Of a DNA stretch of 47,500 bases, positions 11,373 to 23,822 are shown piece by piece. A program made the translations under genes and the position numbers. Each line of letters opens with the position of its first letter. Positions within the stretch are counted from its first letter, which is position 1. The DNA is from Glandiceps talaboti (taxonomy: Eukaryota; Hemichordata; Enteropneusta; Spengelidae): NCBI RefSeq assembly GCF_964340395.1, contig NC_135549.1:21237342-21284841 (forward strand). The letters are read 5' to 3'. The notes under the pieces are model-generated. The model saw nothing but the letters and a program-made list of their open reading frames with translations. It did not search any database and was not told the origin of the DNA.

Positions 11373-12230
11373 GGTCTGATGATATAGCATATGGTAATTA
11401 TCTAATAATAAAGGTATTTTCAGATACTTTGGATTCTAAAAGTCATGAGCAGGTCATGATTAATACTTAAATTAGATTCGATTTCTGAGAAACACTCGAT
11501 TTCAAGTCATACCTCATTTGGGTATGTTTTGCTATGGGCCACATTGCCTCATGGGAGTCAGCAGAAATACATAATGATGCAATAGGTGAACAATGAATAT
11601 TCATGATTGGTTTCACTAAGGATAATAAGCACTAAGGAGTCATGAAAAGTTGATGGAAATGCCTGAAATTCTGGGACTGAATTTCAACATTTTAAGTTTA
11701 AGTGAACTTTGTGACATCAATTAGAGATTCTAACGTAAGCAATCTTAGCATGGCATTACATGTATTATTTTAAACTTTGGTTTCACTAATTTCACTTTTC
11801 CATCTGTCGATGTCTGAGATAAGTGAAATTCCCCTGACTCTTAGATTGGCTAAATTGCCATCAAGTAACCTTAATTGAACAACAATTGTCCTAAAAACCT
11901 GTTATTTTTGTCCCTAAAAACTATTTGCCTATATCATGCAATCTTAGCGTTTTATAGACATGAAATAAGCTATATTTAGTTGTATATTGTGCGTCATATC
12001 AAAGAAGGCAGGTAGGAGTACTTTAAATTAATGTCATAACAGAGTTGAATAATGGTCCTATTAGAGTTACCAAATGAGAGCATTAAAATAATAGCTCTAT
12101 AAATTATCATGTAGAAAAACCATTAAAACATTTTTGTTACTGGTACTTTTTCTACCTTTGTGTGTTTTACCTCAATTCCAGAATCTGCTCGCAACAGTAA
12201 ATGAAAAACAAATCACCTACGTAGAGTAAT
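11373..12230. other. intron sequence, nothing recognised
   Basis: AT-rich sequence without supported exons or bounded repeats, leading up to the LINE relic. Confidence 0.4.
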
Positions 12231-12345
12231 GCATTCGTGCATGTTCTACAAAAACTTTGGAACTCACTTCCATTTTAAATTCGCCAGGCTGCTAACCCTG
12301 GGATTTTTTCAAAGTGAAACTTGAGACCCATTTGTTTAATAGAAT
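12231..12345 (+). pseudogene. relic of a LINE reverse-transcriptase ORF 3' end
   Basis: Conceptual translation gives QKLWNSLPF, stop, IRQAANPGIFS, then after a one-base shift KVKLETHLFN. This is the layout usual at the C-terminus of non-LTR retrotransposon ORF2 (LWNSLP, IR, a spacer, then F-x-x-x-L-x-x-x-LF). An in-frame stop, a frameshift and stops just upstream show that the copy is dead. Only the last 40 or so codons are readable. The clade (CR1-, jockey- or RTE-like) cannot be settled from so little. Confidence 0.6.
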
Positions 12346-13456
12346 TATGTATTTGGTGTGGTTTCAGTTTTCAACACTATTGAACAGAACAGTGCTGAGC
12401 TGTATAGGTTGGTGCTTTTATAAATTTAGTTGAGAAATCAGTTGATTGAATATTGACATTAAGTCATTGGAAGATGGCGTCTTTTATTTTCTGATTAACC
12501 CCTCTCAGCGGTCAGTGACAGCTGAGCTGAGCAGAAAGTAAAGGAGAGGTTGGTAGTACATATAAACTGTAATTTTATATGTACCCAAAACAGATTTTCT
12601 TGACGTTGTATGTACATCATCTGTTGAATTATAAACAAAACTCGTAACTAACTTTGTTAAACTGCCATAACAGTTTATCTAGTAAAACAATTTAAATGGT
12701 TAATCAAGGTTGCCTGTTTAGTACACTATAGTTTGTTTTTCGTCTGTCTTTAAATGCAATGTTCTCAATAGATACACATCAGATCTGACATTAAACCATA
12801 GTACAGCTGCCGCCATAGTTTATGACAGTAGTGTTGTCAAAATGGATTTTGTAAAGTCTTAACATTGTCATGTATTCATCATTTGACGTAATTACTGGAC
12901 CATTGCACACCAAGCGATTCTAGTGGTACTGTTTTATAGCTGTGATTTATACTGTAATCGTTGGCATCCCAGTGTCTTATAGATATAAATCTGTACGATC
13001 TACTGGCATCATAAATTATTGACTCTGAGTTCTCACTGCTATACTTACAACGACCCATATATAAGATTTTGATACAGACGTTTTTATCCACCTTCCAGAA
13101 ACAGGCACAAAGTGATGTTTGTTCTCTGATTCTTGTATTATGCATAACGCAAAATAAAGAAAAACTAGTACAGTGTGATTATTTTGTTATTTTATTTGAC
13201 ACAATACAACAAGGGCTCCAGGTGCTTTTGTAACTTCAGAGCGCCCTCGTGTTAAAGATAGAGTGTAGTTTAATTATGAGCTAAGATCGACAGAACTCAA
13301 ACCAGATATTTATAAATAATACATATTTAATGATTTGATAACATAATTCATGGTACCATGCACAAGCAAAGATGTTGTCTTTGAACAGAAAATATGTGGA
13401 TTACGATATATACCCTGGTCATTCTACGTCATGAAAATCCATTTCTACGTTATTGA
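12346..13456. other. intron sequence, nothing recognised
   Basis: This could include the 3' untranslated tail of the LINE relic, but no tail repeat or target duplication was found. An 88-codon minus frame at 12879-13145 has no supporting signals. Confidence 0.35.
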
Positions 13457-13690
13457 TTCTGCGGTGCTCGAAATATGAGTCAAAACATTCTAAATCGCCA
13501 TTATTTTGCATGATTTATGCTTGAGGGAGTATAATTATGTTATTCTCTAATATTTTTCTTCATTCAGTCAGAAAATTAATACTTGTGACCTAAGGGTTTT
13601 GTCACTACGAGTTGCTAGGAGAAGGCCCCTTAGGTAACTTGTATTTTCCTCAGCAGCATGAAGGAAAATATTGGGGAATAATATCTAGTT
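13457..13690 (+). repeat. dispersed repeat family R1, copy 1
   Basis: It matches 46169-46385 in the same orientation over about 220-235 bases: gtgctcgaaatatgagtcaa here against gtgttcgaaatacgggtcaa there, then the shared gtataattat, cttaggt and gaataatatct/gaaatgatatct blocks. Internal sequences near 13545 (aatatttttcttcattcag) and 13658 (cagcatgaaggaaaatatt) are imperfect inverted repeats, which suggests a small foldback transposon. Confidence 0.6.
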
Positions 13691-15563
13691 AAAACATAAT
13701 ACTAAACGTGTTTAGGAAACTGTTATTAAATTATGCTACCAACTGTGCTAACAATAGTAATATGCTAGAATTGAAAACAGGCATGCACTGTCATGTAACA
13801 TTGTAATACAGACTAAAAAAGGTTTTATGTTGACAGTATTTTCACATGATCAAAATAGCTTAAAACTCAGCTGGTGCCACCATAGTCTATTACATTTCTT
13901 TTGTTATTTGAGAAGGATTTGCTTTCTGCAAAAAATTTGAACTACACAATTTGTATCTGAAAGTAATGCTGTCTTGTTTTATTACATGAGTTAACAGCCA
14001 TCATTATACCGGTATATTCATCAGATGTACTGTTGCCTGTACTGTTTCAATTAGTCTAATGCTTCTGATGTAAGAGATAGAGAGTAAATTGTGGTGGTGG
14101 TGGTGGTGGTGGTGGTGGTGGTCGATGTTAAATTACATATTAAAGTCTACTACTGGTACAGCTAAAATGAGGTAGGCTTGGTGTTTCACTTATGGGGCAT
14201 TACGTTTTTCACACGGAGCCAGACATATTTTGACTCCAGATGAACAATAACAGAGGCACAACAAACACAGCAGGATCCTTTGCCCAATCACATTGAACTC
14301 TACTAAGCATTGCTATTCTAATACAGCACAGTAAAAACAAGCTTCTAATGAAAACATGACACATGGACTTGATGATTTAATGACTGCAATTGTTTATTTA
14401 CTAACTGATAATCAACATTTCAACTTGACTACTTGTACATGTAAATCCCACTGTGCACAGCACCTATATGTACTTGTACCATAGTTGTTTCTTAATGCAT
14501 TAGAAGTTATGTGAGGGTGCGCATTAAATGTCATGTCACTTGAATGAAACACCAAGCCTCCATCATTTTAGCTAGAATAGATGGTGATGGTTGCAGTTAC
14601 CGGTAGTCTAGTTCCTGACAGGATGGTATTCCATACTACAATGTACTTCATCACTATCCCAGTCTAGTCAAGGCCCTGACATAGATGAAAGGTGTTAATT
14701 ATGGTTCAACCCTATTGTGAGTGAAGCATGAATGATGCATGTCAGTAGTAATCCATCACAAATTGATGGACTGTCTTCATCTCTTTATTAATATTCATTT
14801 GATACAGCTGTTTTGACGATAGCCAATGTTCAACCAGGACTCCACCCCCACTCCGTTTAAACTAAAATCACGTGGGGACGCAACATCATAATCATATTTA
14901 TATGAATGCTGTAGGGGGGAGCACAGAAATCTATGTGACTGTCCTTGAAAGCTACAGTTGAATTTTATTACCACAGGACATTTCTAGAAGTTTGATTTTA
15001 AAATTTAGACAACGGTGTGGGAATATTTCAAGCAAGTGGATTAAGATAAGTCTGATCTCTTGGATTATACTGACGCAAAACTCCAAGCTGACATGAATTT
15101 CACAAACTGCTATCTTAAGAATTACAGTGTATCAGATTACAAGGTGAAGTGAAGATCCACAACTTAAATTGTCATCCAGAAGTTATGGGCAGGCTTATGA
15201 TGACAGGATTGCTGTGCAGAAACTAGGAAATAATCTGATGGGAATAATGAAGGAAGTTATCAAACTGAAAAATTAATGAAAACGTTCTAAGATGACATGA
15301 ATTTTAGAGAAGTCACCCAAAGTAATATGTTGATCCAAATACAAGCCAAAAGGTCTCCACTTTGAAGTCTCATCTAAAAGTGAAGGGTAATATCCCTTCA
15401 GAATTAGGGGAATGAAAGGAATACAGATATATACTCAACTTAAGGATTCATACAGCATGTCTATGTTGCTGGGTCTGTGACTATTTTAGTGCTTGTTCTA
15501 CATACCAGCTTGTTATGGTAGCCATTCAAACTGAGTAATTTAGCCAACAATCTCTTCCCCCCC
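13691..15563. other. intron sequence with one microsatellite
   Basis: Contains the TGG array at 14091-14122. No exon, RNA gene or bounded repeat was otherwise recognised. Confidence 0.4.
14091..14122 (+). repeat. (TGG)n microsatellite
   Basis: About ten uninterrupted GTG/TGG units. Confidence 0.95.
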
Positions 15564-15571
15564 AAAAAAAA

Positions 15572-15606
<35 letters not shown>

Positions 15607-15659
15607 AAATAAAAAAATAAATAAAAAAATAACAAACAAAAAAACCAACAACAAAAAAC
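15564..15659 (+). repeat. A-rich (AAAT)n simple repeat
   Basis: Starts with poly(A), passes through about ten AAAT units, then degenerates to A-rich sequence with C interruptions. It may be the tail of an old retroelement; none was recognised immediately upstream. Confidence 0.9.
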
Positions 15660-16524
15660 TACTTTTATTATAATACCTTTATGTTTGAATTTACATAATA
15701 TTAGCATCCATGTACAAATTACATGTTAATTATCATGCACATTTGTAGCATATTTGTTAACTCATCACAGGAACTTGTGTAAATCACATGATGACTTCAT
15801 TTGAGTAGTCAAGCAATCTGATTGGTCCTCAGTGTGACCAATTAGCTTATGAGGATATTTTCAAATTGTACTATCCAGATGATATAGGCTACTATAACAA
15901 GTTGGGAGGTAGTATGAACACTAGTGTAGTCACATGTCCAGTGAGGTAGACAAGTTATCGATACCTTTATATCAGAATTTATGACTTACATAGAATGCAT
16001 GCAAACCTTGGAAATAAAAGCTCTTCAAATTTTTACTGTTACTTTTTAGAAAAAATGAAAACGCCAATCTATCATCAGTAAAAAATCAGGGTCAGCGTAC
16101 AAAGTTTTAAATTAAAGGACAAACTGATTATAAAATGCAGCCATTTTAGAATCCAATATGGCCGCCGAATACAGTTATGTACATGTATAAAGACAGGCTT
16201 GGATTCATGGAAAACAAGCTACATGTACCAATACTGTCACAGCATTAATTTCATATGTACATACACAGGTCTCAAATTTAATTTTTTTTTTTTTAATTTT
16301 AATTTTTTTTAAATTTCTATGCTTGCATAAAGTCAGAGTTAGTCAAGTGAATTGTTGTTTTTCAGCTACACATTTTCTATTGATTTCTAGTGGTCTAACA
16401 GAATACCACCTTACAAATGTGTTAGTCTAGATACTATATTTAGTAGTCCATGTGTCCCACAATACTACAGATTTTGAGTCCTGATACAGACAACAAGTTA
16501 TCGACCATGTTGAAGTTCAATAGT

Positions 16525-16665
16525 CGATTATATCTTGAAATTTGTTGGAAGCAAATCCCAAATTTTTGCAGACATCTCATCAGCATTCTCATGGGTTTAC
16601 TTGACGTCAGCAAAAATTTGGAATTCGCTTCCAAGAAATCGTTTGACTCTGTGAGTAAAAATATT
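16525..16665. repeat. foldback (inverted repeat), ~40-bp arms
   Basis: The left arm around 16541-16575 (ttggaagcaaatcccaaatt) pairs with the right arm around 16610-16650 (aatttggaattcgcttccaa). The spacer is about 35 bases. The plus and minus open frames over this region are best explained by this palindrome. It could be the core of a miniature transposon or a hairpin RNA source; no target duplication was identified. Confidence 0.55.
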
Positions 16666-18680
16666 CATTATATTTTGTCAATATGTTCTGAGCAGTCATC
16701 AAACATAAACTTCAGATTAAATCCAGTGAAAATTTCCTTCCAGAACAATTTCAAGTTTGCTTTCTTTCAATTTTATTCACCAACATGAAACATTCCATAT
16801 AGACATATTACGTACATGCCAAGTAGCCAGTTTGTTTTGCATTTTGTGGGGATGCGATATTAGATGTTGGCAGGAAATGAATTATGATACCTGTTACCTC
16901 AGGAGTATCACATCACAACATTTACCTTCATTCACTGATATTAGAATCACAATCCCTAGAGGAAGTTACCTGTCAGGTCAACATAGAAGTAGGCCATGTG
17001 TATAACAATCAGTGATATGCCAGACGTCAGTCAGATTTCATTGGATGTTGCATCAAACCAGGCAACAGAATACACTTTAAAGAATTAAACATCGTAGAAG
17101 TATTTATTAATGCTACGATACAAAGCGAAATTAGCTTCATTCATCTGTTTGATCTTTATCCTTTTAGGATAATTAGGTTTTTATTAATACTAGATACTGA
17201 CGTGATCCGGCAGGTTAGCAATGAAGTACAGACGCAACAATAAATACACACACTAACTACAATGTACTCACTTTTCCTTACTAGGTATTTTTTAACCATG
17301 GCGAATCAAATCTAAGTACCAAGTAATTTGTACTTAAGATAATGAATCAATACAATGGTTTTAAACAGATCTAGTTTATAACTAGTCATTCAAAGTGTAA
17401 ATATGATGAAAAACAGAGAAATCTGTCTATAAATGTGTTCTTAACTTCTGTCCCCTGTAGATAATTTGAAATTAGTGTGTTTAAGTGGAAATAATTCTGA
17501 CTGACTTGATGGAATAATTGGATGTGATATTAAATGTTAAAACAATCTCTGATTTAGAAGTAATAGATGAAAATATACATTTGAGAAAAAAATTGCCCCA
17601 GAGACCTGAATCCATTTGATTAGAATTTGAAAGACACTAGTGGTTACTGTGGGGCAATCATGATATTAATTTAAACGTGAACAAGTTGAAAAATTAAGAA
17701 GTTTTGTCAAAATCAATAAAAATAGCATATTACTCAAAGTAATGGAACAAAGAATATCAACTGAAAGAGAGATTTTGTTGATGCCATGGGAACCAAGATG
17801 AGAAAAATGTAAAATTCTATCTCTTTGCCAAACCATCATAGTGACACTAATGCTATATACCCCTAGGTTTCTCAAAGATGCAAATCCAATTAATATTACT
17901 ATATACATAGTATAAATTGACATGGCAACCAAAATAACAAATTCACGGTAAACCGTTAACTTGCGCCATTTCTCAATATGGCATTGATGAAAATAACACC
18001 AATATAAGAATGAACAAGCAGAGGTTTAAAAATTGAAAACCATGAGAAATTCTACTTGTCCATTGGGACAAGTACAACGTACTTTCTAAAATCACTTGCC
18101 CAGTTCTTCAAATCACTTGTCTGACTTTGGGACAAGTAAAATAATGCCCTTCTTTTGAGTCTTGATCCATGGCAGCAGCCTCTGTAAGAATATGATTAAC
18201 AAGCATACTTAGTCCCCATTGTATTATTGCCTTGAATTATAGACATTCCAATTTCAATGTTGTTGATTTATCATAATTATAATAATATGGATTATACGCT
18301 GAAGTCAAACAAGCTATACATGATTTATGTACATCTACACGTATATACAGTTGAAATTGACAATTGTAAAACTGCTCAATATCAACAGTCATTCTTTGTA
18401 AAAACATTAGACTTGAACATGTGGACAATAGTACTATGTGTGCTAAATCTTGTGACACCTTTGAAATGGCAGTTACTGTCGAAAACATTCTGACTAATAC
18501 TCTCCCCCGATGTGTTATTCCTTACCCAGGACCTACACCGTAATTATAGATATAGATACAGATATTTTTGCATGGGTAATAAGGTAAAATCTACTGTACA
18601 ATTTAGAGGTCTTCTTCCCACCAAAATTACGATCATAAAAGATGATGAAACTAAATTATCATATATCTTTTTTGTTACAG
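16666..18680. other. intron sequence, mostly unremarkable
   Basis: No supported exon. At 18050-18145 the phrase acttgtccattgggacaagt and a variant (cacttgtctgactttgggac) form a short, internally symmetric, probably dispersed repeat. Confidence 0.35.
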
Positions 18681-18681
18681 A

Positions 18682-18789
18682 ATTTTGAGTACCACATGAT
18701 AGAGAAAGACTACCGAATGTACATTACAATGGGTTCTGTGTGTCCTTCCATGCATCTGTGCCTAATAAGTCATTTCTCTGACATGTGAT
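18682..18789 (+). CDS. possible orphan terminal exon (weak)
   Basis: A strong acceptor (tatcttttttgttacag) is followed by a 35-codon frame in phase 0, beginning NFEYHMIEKDYRMYITMG and ending at TGA. The composition looks protein-like. It does not fit the main gene as drawn, because exon B ends in phase 1. If real, it would need an unseen exon or belong to another transcript. A frame this short is expected by chance fairly often, so confidence is low. Confidence 0.2.
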
Positions 18790-19030
18790 ATTTGATTCCA
18801 TTCAAACATGGCCCAATTAAAAGTGACATATTATAGGCCGGGAATATATGCACATCATTTTGATCCAGATTTTACTATCACATTTCACTGAATATACATC
18901 AACATTGGCAGAATTCTGTTTGACGCAATGCTTAGAAAATCTAGAAAGAAAGTACTACAACTTTACCAGTGTTAACTTTTAACAAGTTTTAACACATCAA
19001 ATGAGTGATGAGAGAGCTTGGACAAAGTGC

Positions 19031-19236
19031 TGTAAACCTGGAAATTTTCACTAAACATCTGATAATTTTTTTCTTATTTTGGAAAACAAAAGCACAAAAA
19101 TATATAGAGACCTTCTTGTACATGAACACAATGTACCAGTCTGATAATTAGTAAAAAGAGGTCGTTTAAAACTATCTGAAGACTGTCAAATCACAGAATT
19201 TTCTAGTGATGAAAATATCTAGTACTAGGTTTTTAG
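19031..19236 (+). repeat. dispersed repeat family R2, copy 1
   Basis: Shares an ordered series of blocks with 23823-24050 in the same orientation: gtaaacctggaa, aaaacaaaagcacaaaa, cttcttgtacatga, aattagtaaaaag, gcaaaattttct-like and taggtttttagtatat-like. The copies are clearly diverged (old). Confidence 0.6.
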
Positions 19237-20277
19237 TATATGCTAGGACGGAGATCGAGAGATAGAGAGATTGAACGTGTGAAACATATTGATTATAGTC
19301 ATAAAACTTGCCCTAAATCGTACACTATTAATACATTTTGTATAAGTCAACATATTTTACAACTTAGATAATAAAACCCAGTGATGAGACCTAGTAATTT
19401 AACACTTGATTTATTGTCAAATTATATTGACAAATATATATACACAATAGTGTCATGGTTTTTCTACACATTTATGAAATATCACTGTTATGAGAGATAG
19501 TTTGTCCCATTATGCTGGTGGTGATTTACAGAGATTCATAAACCAGTGATGAAATATGTTGAACCGTGATAATGAAATGTGACTAAAAATGTATGAAATG
19601 AGCCCCTGTGGATGAACTGTTCTTTTGACATCATTGAAACTTTAAGTAATATATCAGGTGCATGTAAGATTTTAAGAGTGTCAGAATTTTCACTTCCTGA
19701 AATCAAACTTGATACTCTGTTAGGGGGTTAATACTTAATACTTTGCATGCAGCTAAGGGGTCAAACTTGACTGGGGGGGGGGGGTGTTATTGTGACATCA
19801 CATGGATAAAAAGTTGTACAGCTGTTGCTATAATATTTAAATCAAACGCTTTTGCTAATGATAAGTTACAGTTAGTTAGTATTTATGTTTTAGTTTGCTT
19901 TGCTTGGAATTGTCAGAATGATTTGGCTTTAAATTAGATATAAAATTGTAGTGTTATTGATTCAGAATATTGATTCAGAAATGTTGTTAAACTTCATCAA
20001 TTCCCATTCTTCTCATAATCTCAACCTTTTACATGTGGCAGAATGACTAAACGTAACAAATTGTTGTCCCATTCAGATGGAAAAAAAACTATATAGAGAA
20101 GTGGAGTATAATCCCTTTGACCATAACTGTGAATCCTCATTGTGTTTGAGACTTTTACTGAGCAGATGTCAAGATACAGTATTCAACACATTCATGAACA
20201 AAGAGACTCTAGAATAATGATCATAATAGCTCTTTCCCAAACTGTGCGCAAAGTGAATATTAACAATTATTAACTTT
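19237..20277. other. intron sequence, nothing recognised
   Basis: Holds a 12-base G run at 19773-19784 and a small direct repeat (attgattcagaa) near 19960. No exon was found. Confidence 0.4.
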
Positions 20278-20421
20278 ATACGGACCTATAATGCCACAAC
20301 GGCCCTCTATATTTTGTCAACTCCCCAGAGACCATACAGTTTATAGCAGCCTACATAGGATTAAAGCATTCACATTACAACCTCTATCCTATCAGGTACC
20401 CAATTATACAGCTGGGTTGAC
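20278..20421 (-). mobile_element. SINE fragment, minus strand
   Basis: Read on the minus strand it contains ctgtatggtctctggggagt, then a ggccgttgtggcatt segment, matching the order ctgtatgctccccagggagt and ggacgttgtgccatt of the plus-strand fragment at 11008. Further 5' on the minus strand it has a gggtacctgataggatagag segment. It abuts a 25-base G run. It is placed in the same SINE family by these shared blocks. Confidence 0.55.
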
Positions 20422-20446
20422 GGGGGGGGGGGGGGGGGGGGGGGGG
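20422..20446 (+). repeat. poly(G) run, 25 bases
   Basis: Uninterrupted G run located 300 bases upstream of exon C, at the border of a SINE fragment. Confidence 0.9.
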
Positions 20447-20748
20447 ACAATGGTAGCGACAAGTCTTGACCCCACACAACATACAGATTCCAAACCGGCC
20501 ACTGCAACTATTCAAATACTACAAATTGTGCACTACAATATTGTAAAATATCTAAATACAGACCTGAAGCTAGCAAGCTGAACTTTATATAATATTATCT
20601 ATAAAATATTAAAATGAAAAACATATGTAAAGTATAAATCTAAACTCATTGTTTGTCGTGGTAGACATGAAGGAAGGTGTCATGTAATTGTTAGCTTGTA
20701 TCAAAACATAACTGCTCAGCTCACAAAAGTTCATTTATCTATTTCCAG

Positions 20749-20798
20749 GTACCATAAAAGTGCCATTAGCAGAAGAACAGAGAGGGAATGAAAATATG
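20749..20798 (+). CDS. exon C of the same gene
   Basis: The acceptor is ttcatttatctatttccag, a good polypyrimidine tract, and the donor is gtaggt. The first two bases complete the Gly codon left open by exon B. Sixteen codons follow (TIKVPLAEEQRGNENM) and the exon ends exactly on a codon boundary, phase 0. The peptide is charged and probably a flexible linker. Exon D starts in the same phase after a 1.0-kb intron, the shortest intron in this gene. Confidence 0.65.
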
Positions 20799-21074
20799 GT
20801 AGGTGTCAATGTTGTTGTTGCACCAAGTAATGTGATGCCTGATCAGTGGGGTTTGATAAGTAGGACTTGAAGGTGACTCAACATTTTCACAGCCAAGTTG
20901 ATTGTTTTAGTCAAAATTATTTGTATTTCCAAGAATATTACATTAAATCAACTACTAGGGTTATCATAATGTGATTATCATATGTAATTAATGACAATCA
21001 TTGCCAGTTTTCTAAAAATATAAATAAGCAGTATTATGTACAGTTTAATTTATATGTAATTATGTGTTAATATA

Positions 21075-21440
21075 CAGGGCTCACAATTAGCTGTAGTCAA
21101 GGGCATAGTCTACCTTGACAACCAAATTTGTAATCGCACACGTGGTAGTCTGTTAGACCAATGGAAATCAATGGAAAATTGTTGCTGAAACAGTTCACTT
21201 AGATTAATTTGCCCAAAAGATATTTCTAGCTCTGATTTATCTGTATTAATTTACAGGGCTCACAATTAGCTGTAGTCAAGGGCATAGTCTACCTTGACAA
21301 CCAAATTTGTAATAATTGTACATGTGGTAGTCTGTTAGACCAATGGAAATAAATGGAAAATTGTTGCTGAAACAGCTCACTTGCATAAATTTGACTACCA
21401 AATACCAAGCCTAAAAGTTACTTCAAGCCCTGCTTTATCT
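21075..21440 (+). repeat. tandem duplication, two ~180-bp copies
   Basis: Copy 1 starts at 21075 and copy 2 at 21254, both with cagggctcacaattagctgt. They agree almost perfectly for the first 60 bases and then through gtggtagtctgttagaccaa. The later parts diverge. The opening phrase resembles dispersed repeats common in marine invertebrates. Copy 1 stays open for about 36 codons in one frame, but copy 2 has an early stop, so no coding role is inferred. Confidence 0.85.
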
Positions 21441-21822
21441 GTATTAAAATTAATGTTTATAAATGTCTACAAAGCTTATTAACATGCCTGTCTCTTTTGT
21501 GTGTATTTCAAGAATATTTCATAAACTTAAAGTCAACAGTGCAAAAAATGACACTTATATACAAATGAATGCCTGTTGTTATGTGAAATAAATTTTTAGC
21601 TTAATTTCCTACTGATTGAAAATTCAGACTTCTCCGAAAACTTTTACTAAACTTTTGCCATATATGTAGAATGTAAATCAACCAGGCCTATCAGACATGC
21701 ATGTATCGTTAATCTTATTTCTTCTCTATTGGATATTCTGTTATCAAATTTAACACATACCTCAGTACACTGCATTCCACACAACATCTAAACTTTGTTT
21801 TTCTCATTGACGTTAACAACAG

Positions 21823-21949
21823 GTTGTTGTAAAACCAGAAGCCTCTGCAGGCAGTCTAAAGAGACGAGAAGCAAAGAAGACTTCTACAGAATACACTGTC
21901 CTTGATGATAATCACTCATGTGCATTGGTGGAAATGAAACCTTTGAAAG
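21823..21949 (+). CDS. exon D of the same gene
   Basis: The acceptor is ttgacgttaacaacag and the donor gtagat. It encodes 42 residues starting VVVKPEASAGSLKRREAKKT and ending CALVEMKPLK, plus one base (phase 1). The segment KRREAKK is a cluster of basic residues in a polar context and could act as a nuclear localisation signal; this is inference. Only this frame joins both neighbours: exon C ends in phase 0, and exon E supplies CT to give GCT (Ala). The length, splice sites and double frame agreement make this one of the better exons. Confidence 0.8.
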
Positions 21950-23822
21950 GTAGATATAATAGAAATATCAAGGGTTGCCAAAAGACTGTGTGTATCATAC
22001 CCATTTTATATTCCCCAAGAACAATTTAGATAGATAAGAAATAGGCTTCCCATAGACCAGTCATTGACTCATGTGGTGTAATTGAGGTGTTCCAGGAATT
22101 GATAGCATTCTGTGTACATTCTGTGTTAAGAGTCTATTATTTATACTACCTGTATAATACTTTCATGTACCAGTGAAATTTTTATTTGTGTGTATCAATG
22201 ATTAGAACTGAGTAATTTAATTTTTCACGTACCAAAGGAATGTTTTAAATTTAGCCATTTGCAAATTTGCTAACAGTTGCAATATACACAGCCATTAGAA
22301 GTAGTATGAATTACTTGTGGTATTGAATGATATCCAGTGACATTATCAATACCATTGTGCAACAGTCAGCCTTTGTCACGCTCCAGTTAACCAATATAAA
22401 GCAATAATTCCCCGATTCAGAATATTAAAACTGACAGTCAGTTTTACATGATACAATGGTTGTAATATATATCATTTACTCTGCTGAGCTATAAAAAAAA
22501 ACCCGTTTGTATATTAAAATTAATAAAGTAATCAGTGACAGGATGTAATTTCACTTGTGCCGATCCCTGCAATATATATATATATGAGCGTATACACTGT
22601 TACAGTAGTTTATTGCTTGCTAATTTAAACCATACATTTACAACCCCAATATAAACTGAAAGAACAAAATAGAGGTTAATTAAATGTAACAATTACTAAC
22701 GTTATCCCTACCTGAGTATTTGATTGTCAGTAAACATATATAAATTTCATACTCGATAGAGTCATTTGAATCACCTTTTATTGAATCGATCATTGCCCCA
22801 CCACTGAGATTCTCACCATGTTTAGTTGGGAATTACTTTAAAGCCCCAATAGCTGTAACTGTTTCACCATTTTGTTGTTAAGTTTTTGTCCAGTTGCAAA
22901 ATACTGTTACAGTACAATAACACTTATAAACTTTACTTGAAACAGTTACCATCATTTAGATTAGCTGAATCATCTCATTTTTACCTGTTAATGCCTATGT
23001 GTAAACAGCTTGATGTCCTGATGTAAACAAGTATATGTAAACAAGTATATGGACTTCACTCGTCCCTGCATACATTGCATACATATGTGGGTAACTGGTG
23101 AATCCAATCTAGCGCTCTCATTGACTGAGATGATTAACCACCCAAAAATACCATAAAGGAATGTGGGAATATACATTGTATACATATTTCCATGCTAATT
23201 CAATATGGTGGATCCAAGATACTGATTACTAGTTACTGGCGTTCTCGCCCGAACTGATGGGTCACGAGATGCCGCAGGGACCAGTGAAGGGTATGGACTT
23301 GTTTGTCAACAAATTGTCAATTTGTAGGATGATGATAGTGTGTGATTATTGGATTGAATATGTTTCTCAGTGAGTGCAATATAAGTTGAAAATATGTGCA
23401 AAAACTATGAAAAAAGGTATAGTTTCAGGTACAGGTACGTTGTAATTTGTACTTGGGCTAGCTGCTTTAACAGCAATTGTTTACATCATATAATTTATGC
23501 ACTGAAACCGGTCTAAATATCTAAGACATGATGGAAAATTACAACTCCATGTAAGTAATTTTTGGCGGTTTCTTGAAACATAAACCAAATGATTTTGTAA
23601 AATTTTGTAACTGTTATAACCCTCACATTGCAAATGTGAACACAGCTTTAACCATCAGGAGTGTACAAAACCATTATTGCTTGGCGTATCAGAGTTGATA
23701 GTGGTTATTAATTTTATCACACCATGGTAACCAAAAGTAGAAAATCTAGTTGCAAGGCACATAATTTAATAAAAGCCTGGGGAACTGTGTCTTGTTTCTA
23801 TGTTTAGAAAAGCTAATAAATG
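21950..23822. other. intron sequence, nothing clearly bounded
   Basis: No supported exon. At about 22838-22920 the phrase ttaaagccccaatagctgta looks like one end of a dispersed repeat, but the other end was not found. A short (TA)n run lies near 22573. Confidence 0.35.

Noticed and set aside
10831-11390. 178- and 84-codon minus-strand frames, the longest in the window
   Set aside because: They are read-through of a CATGA pentamer satellite, which lacks stops in some frames; no real composition.
16450-16788. 112-codon plus-strand frame
   Set aside because: Overlaps a foldback palindrome, is open on both strands there, and has no splice or promoter support.
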